Shown: one piece after another, positions 1 through 6,105 of the stretch
Layout: each line of letters opens with the position of its first letter
How positions within the stretch are numbered: position 1 is the first letter of the stretch
Assembly (NCBI GenBank): GCA_003556835.1
Contig: PWQG01000297.1
Location: 1-7,024, forward strand
DNA: 7,024 nt
Direction: 5' to 3'
DNA from: Gammaproteobacteria bacterium
GTDB taxonomy: Bacteria; Pseudomonadota; Gammaproteobacteria; Pseudomonadales; Pseudohongiellaceae
Translations under genes and position numbers: made by a program
The notes under the pieces: generated by a model
The model's input: the letters and a program-made list of their open reading frames with translations, nothing else
Database searches by the model: none
Told to the model about the DNA's origin: nothing

Positions 1-13
1 GCTCTTCCGATCT
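1..13. other. Illumina adapter remnant at the contig end (not genomic)
   Basis: The first 13 bases, GCTCTTCCGATCT, are identical to the 3' end of the standard Illumina sequencing adapter. The HisZ reading frame, on the minus strand, runs well up to Gly-Arg-Ala-Arg-Pro (last codon at 16-14). It then reads into the complement of this string, giving Arg-Ser-Glu-Glu, where the family is expected to continue with a different conserved sequence. An untrimmed adapter at the edge of an assembled contig explains both facts. Confidence 0.9.
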
Positions 14-949
14 CGGCCGTGCTCGCCCGAACACCCGCCCGATATCATCGAAGCGGCCGCCCTTGGCAACTGCCCGCCCATATTCGGGGGTGTAAGCAGC
101 GAACACCATACCGGTATGGTAGGCATAACCGCGCAGCTCACACAGGTCGAACCCCAGGGTGATTCCCGGCAGCCGCTTACGCACCATGTCCGCGGTCCGT
201 GACAGGAAGCCCAGGGCGGTGCGGACCGACTCGGGCGCACCCGCAAACACCGTTCCCGCCTGCTCCAGTACGTCCTCGCCGCCACTGAGACGGGACAGAC
301 CCGACAGCATGGCGCGCAAATCCGTACTGACGCGGTAGCTGTCCAGTAACTTCTCGATCTCCGAATAGGCCTTGCGCTGCATGGCATCGAACAGCACCTG
401 TTCCTGGTCCCTGTCGAGACCGGCTTCGCGGACCAGGTTGCGAAACAGACCGACATGACCAAGAATCAGGTGGATACCGTCGATTTCAGCCGTCTCGAGT
501 GTTTTCATCATCAGGCAGATGATTTCGACATCACACTCGATGCCTGCATGACCGAACAGCTCGGCCCCGATCCGGATGGGTGTGCGGGAAGTATGCAGTC
601 CCCGTGGCCTGGTATGCAGCACTGTATCGGAATAACAGAATCGTGCCGGCCCTTCGCGATCGAGGTTGTGTGCATCGATCCTGGCAACCTGCGGTGTGAT
701 GTCGGCCCTTGCACCCATCAGGCGCCCACTGAGCTGATCGGTCAGTTTGAAGGTATGCAGGTCAAGGTCATGCGAAGAGCCGACCAGTAAGGAATCCAGG
801 TACTCGATCATCGGGGTGATGACCAGTTCGTAGCCCCAGGTGGTGTACACGTCCAGTATGCGGCGGCGCAGCGTCTCCAGACGCCCGGCTTCCTGCGGCA
901 ACACTTCCTCGACGCCATCAGGCAAAAGCCATCGATCAGCGCTTGTCAT
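14..949 (-). CDS. hisZ: ATP phosphoribosyltransferase regulatory subunit HisZ, 3' end missing
   Basis: HisZ is a catalytically inactive relative of histidyl-tRNA synthetase. It binds short-form HisG to make the active, histidine-sensitive enzyme for the first step of histidine synthesis. The ATG at 949-947 has an AAGGA about 3 bases upstream, and 312 codons are readable before the adapter. The class II synthetase-like core is clear: RADITPQVARIDAH at residues 81-94, RFCYSDTVLHTRP at 103-115 (the motif-2 region), FDLCELRGYAYHTG at 267-280 (matching the RGLDYYTG region of HisRS), and GGRFDDIGRVFGRARP at the end. Full-length family members run to roughly 380-395 residues, so about 70-80 are missing because the contig ends. 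The alternative, a true HisRS, is unlikely: the divergent motifs are of HisZ type and hisZ is commonly found after hflC in non-enteric gammaproteobacteria. The gene begins 12 bases after the DUF2065 stop, so the two are probably co-transcribed. By family knowledge purA would be the expected next gene, outside the window. Confidence 0.93.
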
Positions 950-961
950 GATTCCTTCCCG

Positions 962-1147
962 TCAATTGATCAAGTACAGCAACAGCACACCGGTGAGCAT
1001 ACAGACCAGGCCCACCATCCGGATACTGCGATCGTTGGCCTGACTCACCATGGTCAGCATGGCACGCCAGCGGCGCGGTGCAAGAAACGGCAATATACCT
1101 TCCAGCACCAACAGCAGGCAGAATGCAATCAGCAGTTCATGCAACAT
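962..1147 (-). CDS. DUF2065 family small inner-membrane protein (YjeT-like)
   Basis: This 61-residue protein resembles E. coli YjeT and the DUF2065 family in length and pattern. It has an N-terminal hydrophobic helix at about residues 5-23, containing LLLVLEGILPFLAP. A short basic, polar stretch follows at about 24-42 (RRWRAM through NDRSIR), then a second helix at about 43-60 ending in LLLYLIN. The LEG-x-x-P motif followed by a PRRWR segment is what I recognise as the family mark. Two membrane helices with a small hydrophilic link suggest an inner-membrane protein; its biochemical role is unknown. The ATG at 1147 is the only reasonable start, because an in-frame TGA lies about 20 bases upstream, and its ribosome-binding site is poor. 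The gene lies 22 bases downstream of a terminator-like hairpin and 12 bases ahead of hisZ, a neighbourhood conserved in many gammaproteobacteria. Confidence 0.88.
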   Translation of the reverse strand: MLHELLIAFCLLLVLEGILPFLAPRRWRAMLTMVSQANDRSIRMVGLVCMLTGVLLLYLIN

Positions 1148-1169
1148 GACCGTTTCAGACCCGATTCAC

Positions 1170-1223
1170 AAAAATATGGGGTGGAAGCCAGTGGCGCACT
1201 GCGCTTCCACTGACTTCCACCCC
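1170..1223 (-). terminator. Rho-independent terminator candidate after hflC
   Basis: On the minus strand, bases 1223-1207 and 1194-1178 form a 17-base-pair stem in which every pair is Watson-Crick except one G-U wobble. Four G-C pairs sit at the base of the stem. The 12-base loop can itself fold further (CGC-AGT-GCG). The 3' arm is followed directly by ATATTTTTG (1177-1169), a U tract in the transcript. It begins 31 bases after the hflC stop. On the plus strand the hairpin is not followed by a T tract, so it acts in the direction of the genes. It could be a full terminator or a partial one, since DUF2065 starts only 22 bases further on. Confidence 0.82.
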
Positions 1224-1254
1224 CTGGATACCATCACGCGGCAACCCGGATGGT

Positions 1255-2130
1255 TTATTCCGCCATTACACCCGCACCACTGCGCATATAGCGGAAATAG
1301 TCGCTGTCCGGTTCCAGCAGCAGTATATCGCCCTTGGACGAGAACGACTCCCGATAGGAATTCAGACTCCGGGTAAAGGAGTAGAACTCCGGATCCTGGC
1401 CAAAGGCCTGGGCATAGATGGCCGCGGCGCGAGCATCACCTTCACCACGAATCCGTTCGGAGTCGCGGTAGGCTTCCACCAACAGCACCGCTTCCTGGCG
1501 ATCGGCATCGGCCTCGATACCGATGGCCAGCTCATTACCACGCGATCGTAGCTGCTGGGCTTCCCGGTTCCGCTCGGAAGTCATACGCTCATACACCGAG
1601 CCACGCACGTCGTCGGGCAGGTCAATCCGCTTGACGCGGACATCAATCACCTCGATTCCGTATTCATTGGCCGTGTACGCATTCAACTCCTCGGTGATCT
1701 CGTTCATCAGCAGGTCGCGCTGCCCGGAAACCACTTCCTGCAGGTCCCGCTCACCAAACTTGTTACGCAAACCATCATTGACGCGCTGGGCCAGCAGGGC
1801 ATTGGTCCGGCTTTCTTCACCTGAAGTTGCCGTGTAGTAGCGCTGCACATCAACAATCCGCCACATAGCGTAGGAATCGACCAGCAGGGCTTTCTGCTCC
1901 AGCGTGAGATAACGCTGCGGCGTGGCATCCACGGTCAGGATACGCGCATCGAACTTGCGCACGGTATGCACATAGGGCAACTTGAAGTGGATGCCCGGGG
2001 GCACGTCCACACGGATCATGTCACCAAAACGCAGCACCACGGCCCGCTCGGTTTCCTTGACCACATAGACGGCGTTGGCACCGACTATGACGGCAAAGAA
2101 CAGCAATACACCTAGAATCGTGTTTTTCAT
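1255..2130 (-). CDS. hflC: HflC, membrane SPFH/band-7 protein, FtsH modulator
   Basis: HflC pairs with HflK to form a large membrane assembly around the FtsH protease, which in E. coli holds back FtsH degradation of membrane and cytoplasmic substrates. The 291-residue product starts MKNTILGVLLFFAVIVGANA, an N-terminal membrane anchor (about residues 4-23). A band-7 domain follows, opening with KETERAVVLRFG at 25-36 and PPGIHFKLP at about 44-52. It continues through a charged, coiled-coil-like segment (ERMTSERNREAQQLRSRGNE, about 189-208) and the QEAVLLVEAYRDSERIRGEG region. The ATG at 2130-2128 has GGGGAGGA at 2145-2138, seven bases upstream. The reading frame stays open upstream to 2241, but that stretch overlaps the end of hflK and carries no family similarity. 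One base separates the hflK stop from this start, so translation is probably coupled. It is shorter than E. coli HflC (334 residues) but looks complete. A terminator follows. Confidence 0.96.
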   Translation of the reverse strand: MKNTILGVLLFFAVIVGANAVYVVKETERAVVLRFGDMIRVDVPPGIHFKLPYVHTVRKFDARILTVDATPQRYLTLEQKALLVDSYAMWRIVDVQRYYTATSGEESRTNALLAQRVNDGLRNKFGERDLQEVVSGQRDLLMNEITEELNAYTANEYGIEVIDVRVKRIDLPDDVRGSVYERMTSERNREAQQLRSRGNELAIGIEADADRQEAVLLVEAYRDSERIRGEGDARAAAIYAQAFGQDPEFYSFTRSLNSYRESFSSKGDILLLEPDSDYFRYMRSGAGVMAE

Positions 2131-2131
2131 A

Positions 2132-3352
2132 TCAGCGTCCTCCCCGGCCCGGCAATGCCTGCACCCGGCCTCTGTCAGAACCCGATGAAGCAGAAATTTC
2201 GCGATTGACCTGCTCGGCCAGATCACGCATCTGCTGTTCATCCAGGTTCAATCGCTGCCCACTGACGATCTGGCCATCAACAGCCTGCCCCATCATGCGG
2301 TCGAGCGGAATGAACATCATGTTGTTGCCGCCCTCGATATCAACCAGCACTTTGCTGGTGGCATTGAGCACGTCCTGCATGGCGTCGATATAGAGACGCT
2401 CGCGCATGACCTCGGGCGAAGCCTGGTACTCGGTCAACAACAGCTCGAAACGGTCCGCCTCACCTTCGGCCCGGGCGATCACCTGGTCCCGATAGGCATT
2501 GGCCTGCTCGATGATGCGCTGGGCCTCACCTCGTGCCTCCGGAACCACCCGGTTGGCATAGGCCAACGCCTGGTTCTGGGCCCGCTGCTCATCCTCTCGC
2601 GCCCGGATCACGTCATCAAACGCACTCTGCACCGCGTTCGGCGGCTGGGCGTTCTCGACGTTGACCTGGGTCACCAGGATGCCGGTACCATAATGGTCCA
2701 TATAACGCTGTGAACGCTCCCGGACCTCGGCGGCCACTTCGGCACGGCCCTGGGTCAGGACACGGTCCATGGTTGTGCTGCCGACCACATGGCGGATGGC
2801 AGATTCCACCCCCTGGTCAAGACCATTCTGGGGCTGGCGCACCTGGATCACATATTGCACTGGATCCTGGACAATGAACTGCACGGAGACCGACACATTC
2901 ACGATATTCTCGTCGGTGGTCAGCATGTCATTGGCATAGGAGCGGCTGTTGACCTGGGAGATGTTGACCTTGGTCACCTCGTCAACTATCGGTGGATTCC
3001 AACGCAGACCCGGCATGACCACTTCTTCATGCAACTGACCGAAGCGCAGTACCACACCGCGTTCGGCTTCGTCCACGGTGTAGAAGCCGAGCGCCGCCCA
3101 GATCACGATGGCAAGAACCAGCACACCACTGATCAGACCGGCCGAAACCCCGGCGCCAGCACCGCCACCGCCGGAACCTCCGGAGCCACCCGTTTTGCCG
3201 CCAAAGAGATTGTTCAGTTTCTCGCTGGCCTTCTTGATCACTTCATCGAGATCCGGAGGGCCCTGGTCGCCGCCATTGCCACCGCCACCGCGGTTGCCGC
3301 CACCTCCCCCCCAGGGATCCTTGCCTTTGTTACCTGGTTCATTCCAAGCCAT
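2132..3352 (-). CDS. hflK: HflK, membrane SPFH/band-7 protein, FtsH modulator
   Basis: HflK is the partner of HflC in the FtsH-HflKC complex, with most of the protein facing the periplasm. The 406-residue product begins MAWNEPGNKGKDPW, very close to E. coli HflK. Next come a glycine-rich cytoplasmic stretch (about residues 15-70, including GPPDLDEVIKKASEKLNNLFGG at 31-52), one membrane helix (about 71-90) and the band-7 domain starting at FYTVDEAERGVVLRFGQ (90-106). A charged helical segment follows (AFDDVIRAREDEQRAQNQAL, then VPEARGEAQRIIEQANAYRD), then the conserved ERLYIDAMQDVL motif. The ATG at 3352 is chosen because GGAG (3362-3359) sits six bases upstream and the family starts MAWN. A GTG immediately before it (3355) would add a single residue and is less likely. 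hflC follows after one base. A 122-base gap separates it from hflX. Confidence 0.96.
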   Translation of the reverse strand: MAWNEPGNKGKDPWGGGGGNRGGGGNGGDQGPPDLDEVIKKASEKLNNLFGGKTGGSGGSGGGGAGAGVSAGLISGVLVLAIVIWAALGFYTVDEAERGVVLRFGQLHEEVVMPGLRWNPPIVDEVTKVNISQVNSRSYANDMLTTDENIVNVSVSVQFIVQDPVQYVIQVRQPQNGLDQGVESAIRHVVGSTTMDRVLTQGRAEVAAEVRERSQRYMDHYGTGILVTQVNVENAQPPNAVQSAFDDVIRAREDEQRAQNQALAYANRVVPEARGEAQRIIEQANAYRDQVIARAEGEADRFELLLTEYQASPEVMRERLYIDAMQDVLNATSKVLVDIEGGNNMMFIPLDRMMGQAVDGQIVSGQRLNLDEQQMRDLAEQVNREISASSGSDRGRVQALPGRGGR

Positions 3353-3364
3353 CACTCACTCCAT

Positions 3365-3384
3365 ACCCGGATTGACTACCGGGT
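3365..3384 (-). other. Small inverted repeat just upstream of the hflK ribosome-binding site
   Basis: Bases 3384-3379 and 3370-3365 read ACCCGG and CCGGGT on the minus strand, a perfect 6-base-pair stem with an 8-base loop. It ends two bases before the GGAG that serves hflK, so in the messenger it would sit directly against the ribosome-binding site. It has no T tract in the direction of transcription and is not a terminator. A role in tuning hflK translation is only a guess. Confidence 0.35.
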
Positions 3385-3395
3385 GATTTTAACGA

Positions 3396-3427
3396 ATTAT
3401 CGCGCAATAACACAGTACGGCCTGCAA
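3396..3427 (-). promoter_or_regulatory. Weak sigma-70-like promoter candidate ahead of hflK
   Basis: The hflX-hflK gap is more A+T-rich than the genes around it. GATAAT at 3401-3396 matches the -10 consensus at five of six positions. The best -35 candidate is TTGCAG at 3427-3422, but the spacer would be 20 bases, longer than usual. A second -10-like string, TAAAAT at 3391-3386, has no convincing -35. hflK-hflC may be read mainly from upstream, with at most a minor promoter here. Confidence 0.25.
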
Positions 3428-3474
3428 CAATGTATTGCCTTCCGTAGTCTGTCGATTCATTCCCGGGATTCGTT

Positions 3475-4746
3475 TCAGCCTGCTGCCTGTTCGTCCTGGA
3501 GCAGGCGATCGAAATCACTTCTCGGCATGCGGATCGCAATATGCCAGCAGCCATTGTCATCCACTGCCTCCTCCTGCACGACACCACGTTCGTACAGGCG
3601 AGCCCTGAGGCGTCCCTGCTGCGGGTCGAGGACCAGTTCCCGATTGACAAAGTCCTCCCCCAGGCATTCCGACACCGCTTCAACCAGCAGATCCAGCCCG
3701 GTTCCTTTCAGGGCAGAGATCCAGACTCGCGAAGGCCTTCCGGCCTCATCACGTTCGATCCTGGGTTGCTGGTCGGGCAACAGGTCGATCTTGTTGAACA
3801 CCTGCAGACAGGGCACTTCGTCCGCCCCGATTTCCTCCAACACCTCCTCGACCTGTTCCACATAATAGTCACGCTGCTCATTGGAAGCATCGATGATATG
3901 CAACAGCAGGGTTGCCTGGCTGCTCTCCTCCAGCGTCGCCCGGAAGGCTTCCACTAGCTTGTGCGGCAGGTGGCTGATGAAACCTACGGTATCCGCCAAC
4001 ACGGCTTCACCGTAGTTCGGTAACTGTATTCTGCGTAATGTGGAGTCCAGTGTAGCAAACAACTGGTCAGCGGCGTAGATTTCCGCACTCGTGAGCGCGT
4101 TGAACAGGGAGGATTTACCCGCATTGGTGTAGCCGACCAGCGATACCGAGGCCATTTCGGCGCGTTTGCGGGCACGTCGCCCCTGCTCGCGCTGGGCACG
4201 TACCTTGACCAGGCTCTTGTTGATGCTCTTGATACGCTGGCGGATCATGCGCTGGTCCATCTCCAGCTGTGTTTCACCCGCGCCACGCAGGTTCACACCA
4301 CCTTTCTGACGATCCAGGTGGGTCCAGCCACGCTTCAGGCGGGAGACCACATGTTGCAATTGCGCCAGCTCGACCTGCAACTTGCCTTCGTAGCTGCGGG
4401 CTCTCTGGGCGAAGATTTCCAGAATGAGGCCGGTGCGATCGAGCACCCGGCACTTGAGCAACGCTTCGAGGTTGCGCTCCTGACTGGGGCTCAGCGCATG
4501 ATTGAACAGAACCATGGACGCGGCTTCGCTGCGAACCAGCGCGCCCAGCTCCTCGAGCTTGCCTTTGCCGACAAAACTTCGCGAATCCGGCGTCTTACGG
4601 GAGCCTTTCAGGAAATAGACCGGTTCCAGACCGGCCGATCGAGCCAGTTCCTCGAACTCAACGGGATCTTCCTGGTCCCGCTCCGAGTCCAGATCGAGGT
4701 GAACCAGTATGCAATGCTCACCACCTTCAGGGCGTTCGAAAAACAA
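3475..4746 (-). CDS. hflX: HflX, ribosome-associated GTPase
   Basis: HflX is a GTPase that binds the 50S subunit and splits or rescues stalled ribosomes, notably under heat stress in E. coli. The 423-residue protein is full length. The N-terminal domain has GSRKTPDSRSFVGKGK (48-63), NHALSPSQERNLE (82-94), a linker helix region at about 120-145 and the family signature GGVNLRGAGETQLE (149-162). The G domain has G1 GYTNAGKS (205-212), the G2 threonine in FATLDSTLRR (230-239), G3 DTVGF (252-256), G4 NKID (318-321) and G5 SALKG (344-348). All GTP-binding motifs are intact. The start is a TTG at 4746-4744, supported by GAGGA at 4756-4752 five bases upstream and by a good N-terminal match to the family (FFERPEGGE). 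There is no nearby in-frame ATG that would keep this conserved start. It begins 13 bases after the hfq stop, which indicates one operon. The old name comes from lambda lysogenization phenotypes now ascribed to hflKC. Confidence 0.97.
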   Translation of the reverse strand: MFFERPEGGEHCILVHLDLDSERDQEDPVEFEELARSAGLEPVYFLKGSRKTPDSRSFVGKGKLEELGALVRSEAASMVLFNHALSPSQERNLEALLKCRVLDRTGLILEIFAQRARSYEGKLQVELAQLQHVVSRLKRGWTHLDRQKGGVNLRGAGETQLEMDQRMIRQRIKSINKSLVKVRAQREQGRRARKRAEMASVSLVGYTNAGKSSLFNALTSAEIYAADQLFATLDSTLRRIQLPNYGEAVLADTVGFISHLPHKLVEAFRATLEESSQATLLLHIIDASNEQRDYYVEQVEEVLEEIGADEVPCLQVFNKIDLLPDQQPRIERDEAGRPSRVWISALKGTGLDLLVEAVSECLGEDFVNRELVLDPQQGRLRARLYERGVVQEEAVDDNGCWHIAIRMPRSDFDRLLQDEQAAG

Positions 4747-4751
4747 TCAGA

Positions 4752-4756
4752 TCCTC
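4752..4756 (-). promoter_or_regulatory. Ribosome-binding site that fixes the TTG start of hflX
   Basis: GAGGA on the minus strand lies five bases upstream of the TTG at 4746, inside the short gap after the hfq stop. It is the reason to accept the rare start codon. TTG may also keep HflX levels below those of Hfq, which has an ATG and a stronger site. Confidence 0.65.
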
Positions 4757-4759
4757 GAT

Positions 4760-5032
4760 TCAGGCATTGGCGCCTGTTGCAGCGTCGGCATCATCGGCAC
4801 CGTCGGCTCCTGTCGGAGACGGCAGCTTCACCGATCGTGCCGGTACGACTGTGGAAATGGCATGCTTGTAGACCATCTGGTTGACCGCGTTCTTCAGCAG
4901 TATGACAAACTGGTCAAAGGATTCGATCTGCCCCTGCAGCTTGATACCGCTGACCAGGTAGATGGAAACAGGAATACGCTCCTTGCGCAGCGCATTGAGG
5001 AAAGGGTCTTGTAGCGAGTGCCCTTTTGACAT
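4760..5032 (-). CDS. hfq: RNA chaperone Hfq
   Basis: Hfq is a hexameric Sm-like ring that pairs small regulatory RNAs with messenger RNAs. The 90-residue product is almost identical to E. coli Hfq through residue 64. Visible landmarks are the proximal-face residues Q8 and D9, the rim patch R16-K17-E18-R19, the Sm1 region with Y25 and K31, F39 and F42 in IESFDQFVILLKN, and the Sm2 motif with Y55-K56-H57. The C-terminal tail (about 69-90) is short, rich in Ala, Gly and Asp and carries several acidic residues, unlike the longer E. coli tail (102 residues in total). An acidic tail of this kind fits the proposed role of displacing RNA from the rim. The ATG at 5032 has a strong AAGGAG at 5045-5040, seven bases upstream. 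It lies 63 bases after miaA and 13 before hflX. Confidence 0.98.
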   Translation of the reverse strand: MSKGHSLQDPFLNALRKERIPVSIYLVSGIKLQGQIESFDQFVILLKNAVNQMVYKHAISTVVPARSVKLPSPTGADGADDADAATGANA

Positions 5033-5039
5033 GAATTTT

Positions 5040-5045
5040 CTCCTT
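5040..5045 (-). promoter_or_regulatory. Strong Shine-Dalgarno of hfq
   Basis: AAGGAG on the minus strand sits seven bases before the hfq ATG, next to A-rich sequence. It is the best-formed ribosome-binding site in the window, in keeping with the high abundance of Hfq. Confidence 0.75.
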
Positions 5046-5095
5046 AAAAGTGCGGATTTCAGGCGCCGTCCGAACCGGCATCCATGGCGATACTT

Positions 5096-6079
5096 TCAGT
5101 ATAATGCGTCCGATTCGATCAATTTCAAGACCCTGTCCGGGGTATGGCGATCTTCGCTGTCGAAATCGGTACAGCGCTTCCAGCTGCGCAACCAGGTGAT
5201 CTGTCTCTTGGCGAGCTGCCGCGTGGCAATGATACCCCGTTCTACCATCGCATCAAAGCGCATTTCACCGTCCAGATACTGCCAGACCTGGCGATAACCC
5301 ACGCTTCGCATGGACGGAAGCGACAGATCCAGATCCCCCCGATCACGCAGCGCCGCCACTTCTTCGACCAGGCCGGCTTCGACCATGCCGTGAAACCGGC
5401 GCGCTATTTTTTCATGAAGTACGCTGCGCAGACCCGGCTGGATGGACAAAAATTGCAAGTCGAAAGGAAAGGCGTCTTGCTGGCCGGCATCAATCCGTCC
5501 TTGACGCTGAATATCAGTCAGCGGCCGACCAGTGCTAATACAGACCTCCAGGGCACGCTGCAGGCGCTGCGGGTCATTGGGATGGATCCGCTTTGCCGCC
5601 TCGGGATCAAGCCGGGCCAGGCGCTGATGCACTGCATTCCAGCCTTCACGCGTCGCCAGCGCATCAATCTCCGCGCGCAAGGTCGGATCGGCAGTCGGCA
5701 TTTCCGCCAGGCCATCACGCAGGGCACGAAAATAAAGCATGGTCCCGCCCACCAGCAGCGGCGTGCGGCCAGCGGCATGAATATCCTGCATTTCTTTCAG
5801 GGCATCATTGCGGAATCGGGCGGCCGAATAGCGCTCGGCCGGATCCAGGAAGTCCAGCAGGCGATGCGGCGCAATGGCCAGTGTTTCCGGATCGGGCTTA
5901 CCGGTACCGATATCCATTTCCCGATAGATCTGGGCGGAATCGACATTGATGATTTCCAGGGGAAGTCGCTGCACCAGCGCGACCGCCAGATCGGTCTTGC
6001 CCGAGGCGGTCGGTCCCATCAGACAGACGGCCCGCGGCTTGTGGCGAGTCACTTGCAATCCCCCCATCCGATCGGCCAT
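5096..6079 (-). CDS. miaA: MiaA, tRNA dimethylallyltransferase
   Basis: MiaA transfers a dimethylallyl group from dimethylallyl diphosphate to N6 of adenosine 37 in tRNAs that read codons starting with U; MiaB then completes the ms2i6A modification. From the ATG at 6079 the product is 327 residues. It has the P-loop GPTASGKT (22-29), the segment DSAQIYREMDIGTGKP (47-62) holding the expected catalytic aspartate (D47), PHRLLDFLDP (71-80), VGGTMLYFRAL (110-120), HPNDPQRLQRALEV (166-179), SVGYRQVW (259-266) and TRQLAKRQITWLR (286-298). All are family hallmarks, so it looks functional. The ATG at 6079 has no clear ribosome-binding site. A GTG at 6052 (codon 10) follows GGGGGGA at six bases and would give 318 residues, with the P-loop starting at residue 13 as is usual for the family; it may be the real start. 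The gene begins 26 bases after the mutL stop, and its last codons overlap a promoter candidate for hfq. Confidence 0.96.
   Translation of the reverse strand: MADRMGGLQVTRHKPRAVCLMGPTASGKTDLAVALVQRLPLEIINVDSAQIYREMDIGTGKPDPETLAIAPHRLLDFLDPAERYSAARFRNDALKEMQDIHAAGRTPLLVGGTMLYFRALRDGLAEMPTADPTLRAEIDALATREGWNAVHQRLARLDPEAAKRIHPNDPQRLQRALEVCISTGRPLTDIQRQGRIDAGQQDAFPFDLQFLSIQPGLRSVLHEKIARRFHGMVEAGLVEEVAALRDRGDLDLSLPSMRSVGYRQVWQYLDGEMRFDAMVERGIIATRQLAKRQITWLRSWKRCTDFDSEDRHTPDRVLKLIESDALY
5098..5129 (-). promoter_or_regulatory. Candidate promoter for hfq in the end of miaA, heat-shock-like
   Basis: On the minus strand CTTGAAA at 5129-5123 matches the sigma-32 -35 consensus. It is followed after 14 bases by CGCATTAT (5108-5101), a partial match to the sigma-32 -10 element. 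The same stretch can be read as a sigma-70 promoter, TTGAAA with TATACT at 5103-5098, but the 19-base spacer is long. E. coli hfq is known to have promoters inside miaA, one of them sigma-32 dependent, which raises the prior. A start of transcription near 5090 would give a leader of roughly 60 bases for hfq. Confidence 0.4.
6059..6065 (-). promoter_or_regulatory. Possible ribosome-binding site for an internal GTG start of miaA
   Basis: GGGGGGA on the minus strand lies six bases ahead of the in-frame GTG at 6052-6050. It can pair with the anti-Shine-Dalgarno sequence using one G-U pair. The ATG at 6079 has only pyrimidine-rich sequence ahead of it. This favours, but does not prove, the shorter MiaA. 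Confidence 0.4.
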
Positions 6080-6105
6080 GCAAAAAGCCGGGTAATGCCC
6101 ATCTT

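Noticed and set aside
455..790. Plus- and minus-strand open frames inside the hisZ region
   Set aside because: They overlap the hisZ frame, which reads without interruption from 949 to 14 with family motifs. The hisZ frame has no stop in the window.
2130..2241. Upstream extension of hflC by 37 codons
   Set aside because: The extension overlaps the hflK 3' end, lacks similarity to the family, and would place the membrane anchor inside the protein. The ATG at 2130 has a strong ribosome-binding site.
3120..3320. Repetitive G/C-rich tract that looks like a simple repeat
   Set aside because: It encodes the glycine-rich N-terminal region that is normal for HflK. The repeats are codon runs, not a mobile or regulatory repeat.
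3389..3460. Possible 23-codon leader peptide (ATG at 3460, TAA at 3391-3389) between hflX and hflK
   Set aside because: No ribosome-binding site at a usable distance, no recognisable composition such as a run of regulatory codons, and no partner hairpin arrangement typical of attenuation.
2789..3865. Long open frame on the plus strand (358 codons) opposite hflK and hflX
   Set aside because: It runs antisense to two clearly recognised genes, crosses the boundary between them, has no family resemblance and has low-complexity Ala/Thr runs that mirror the hflK glycine codons. It is a by-product of G+C-rich codon use.
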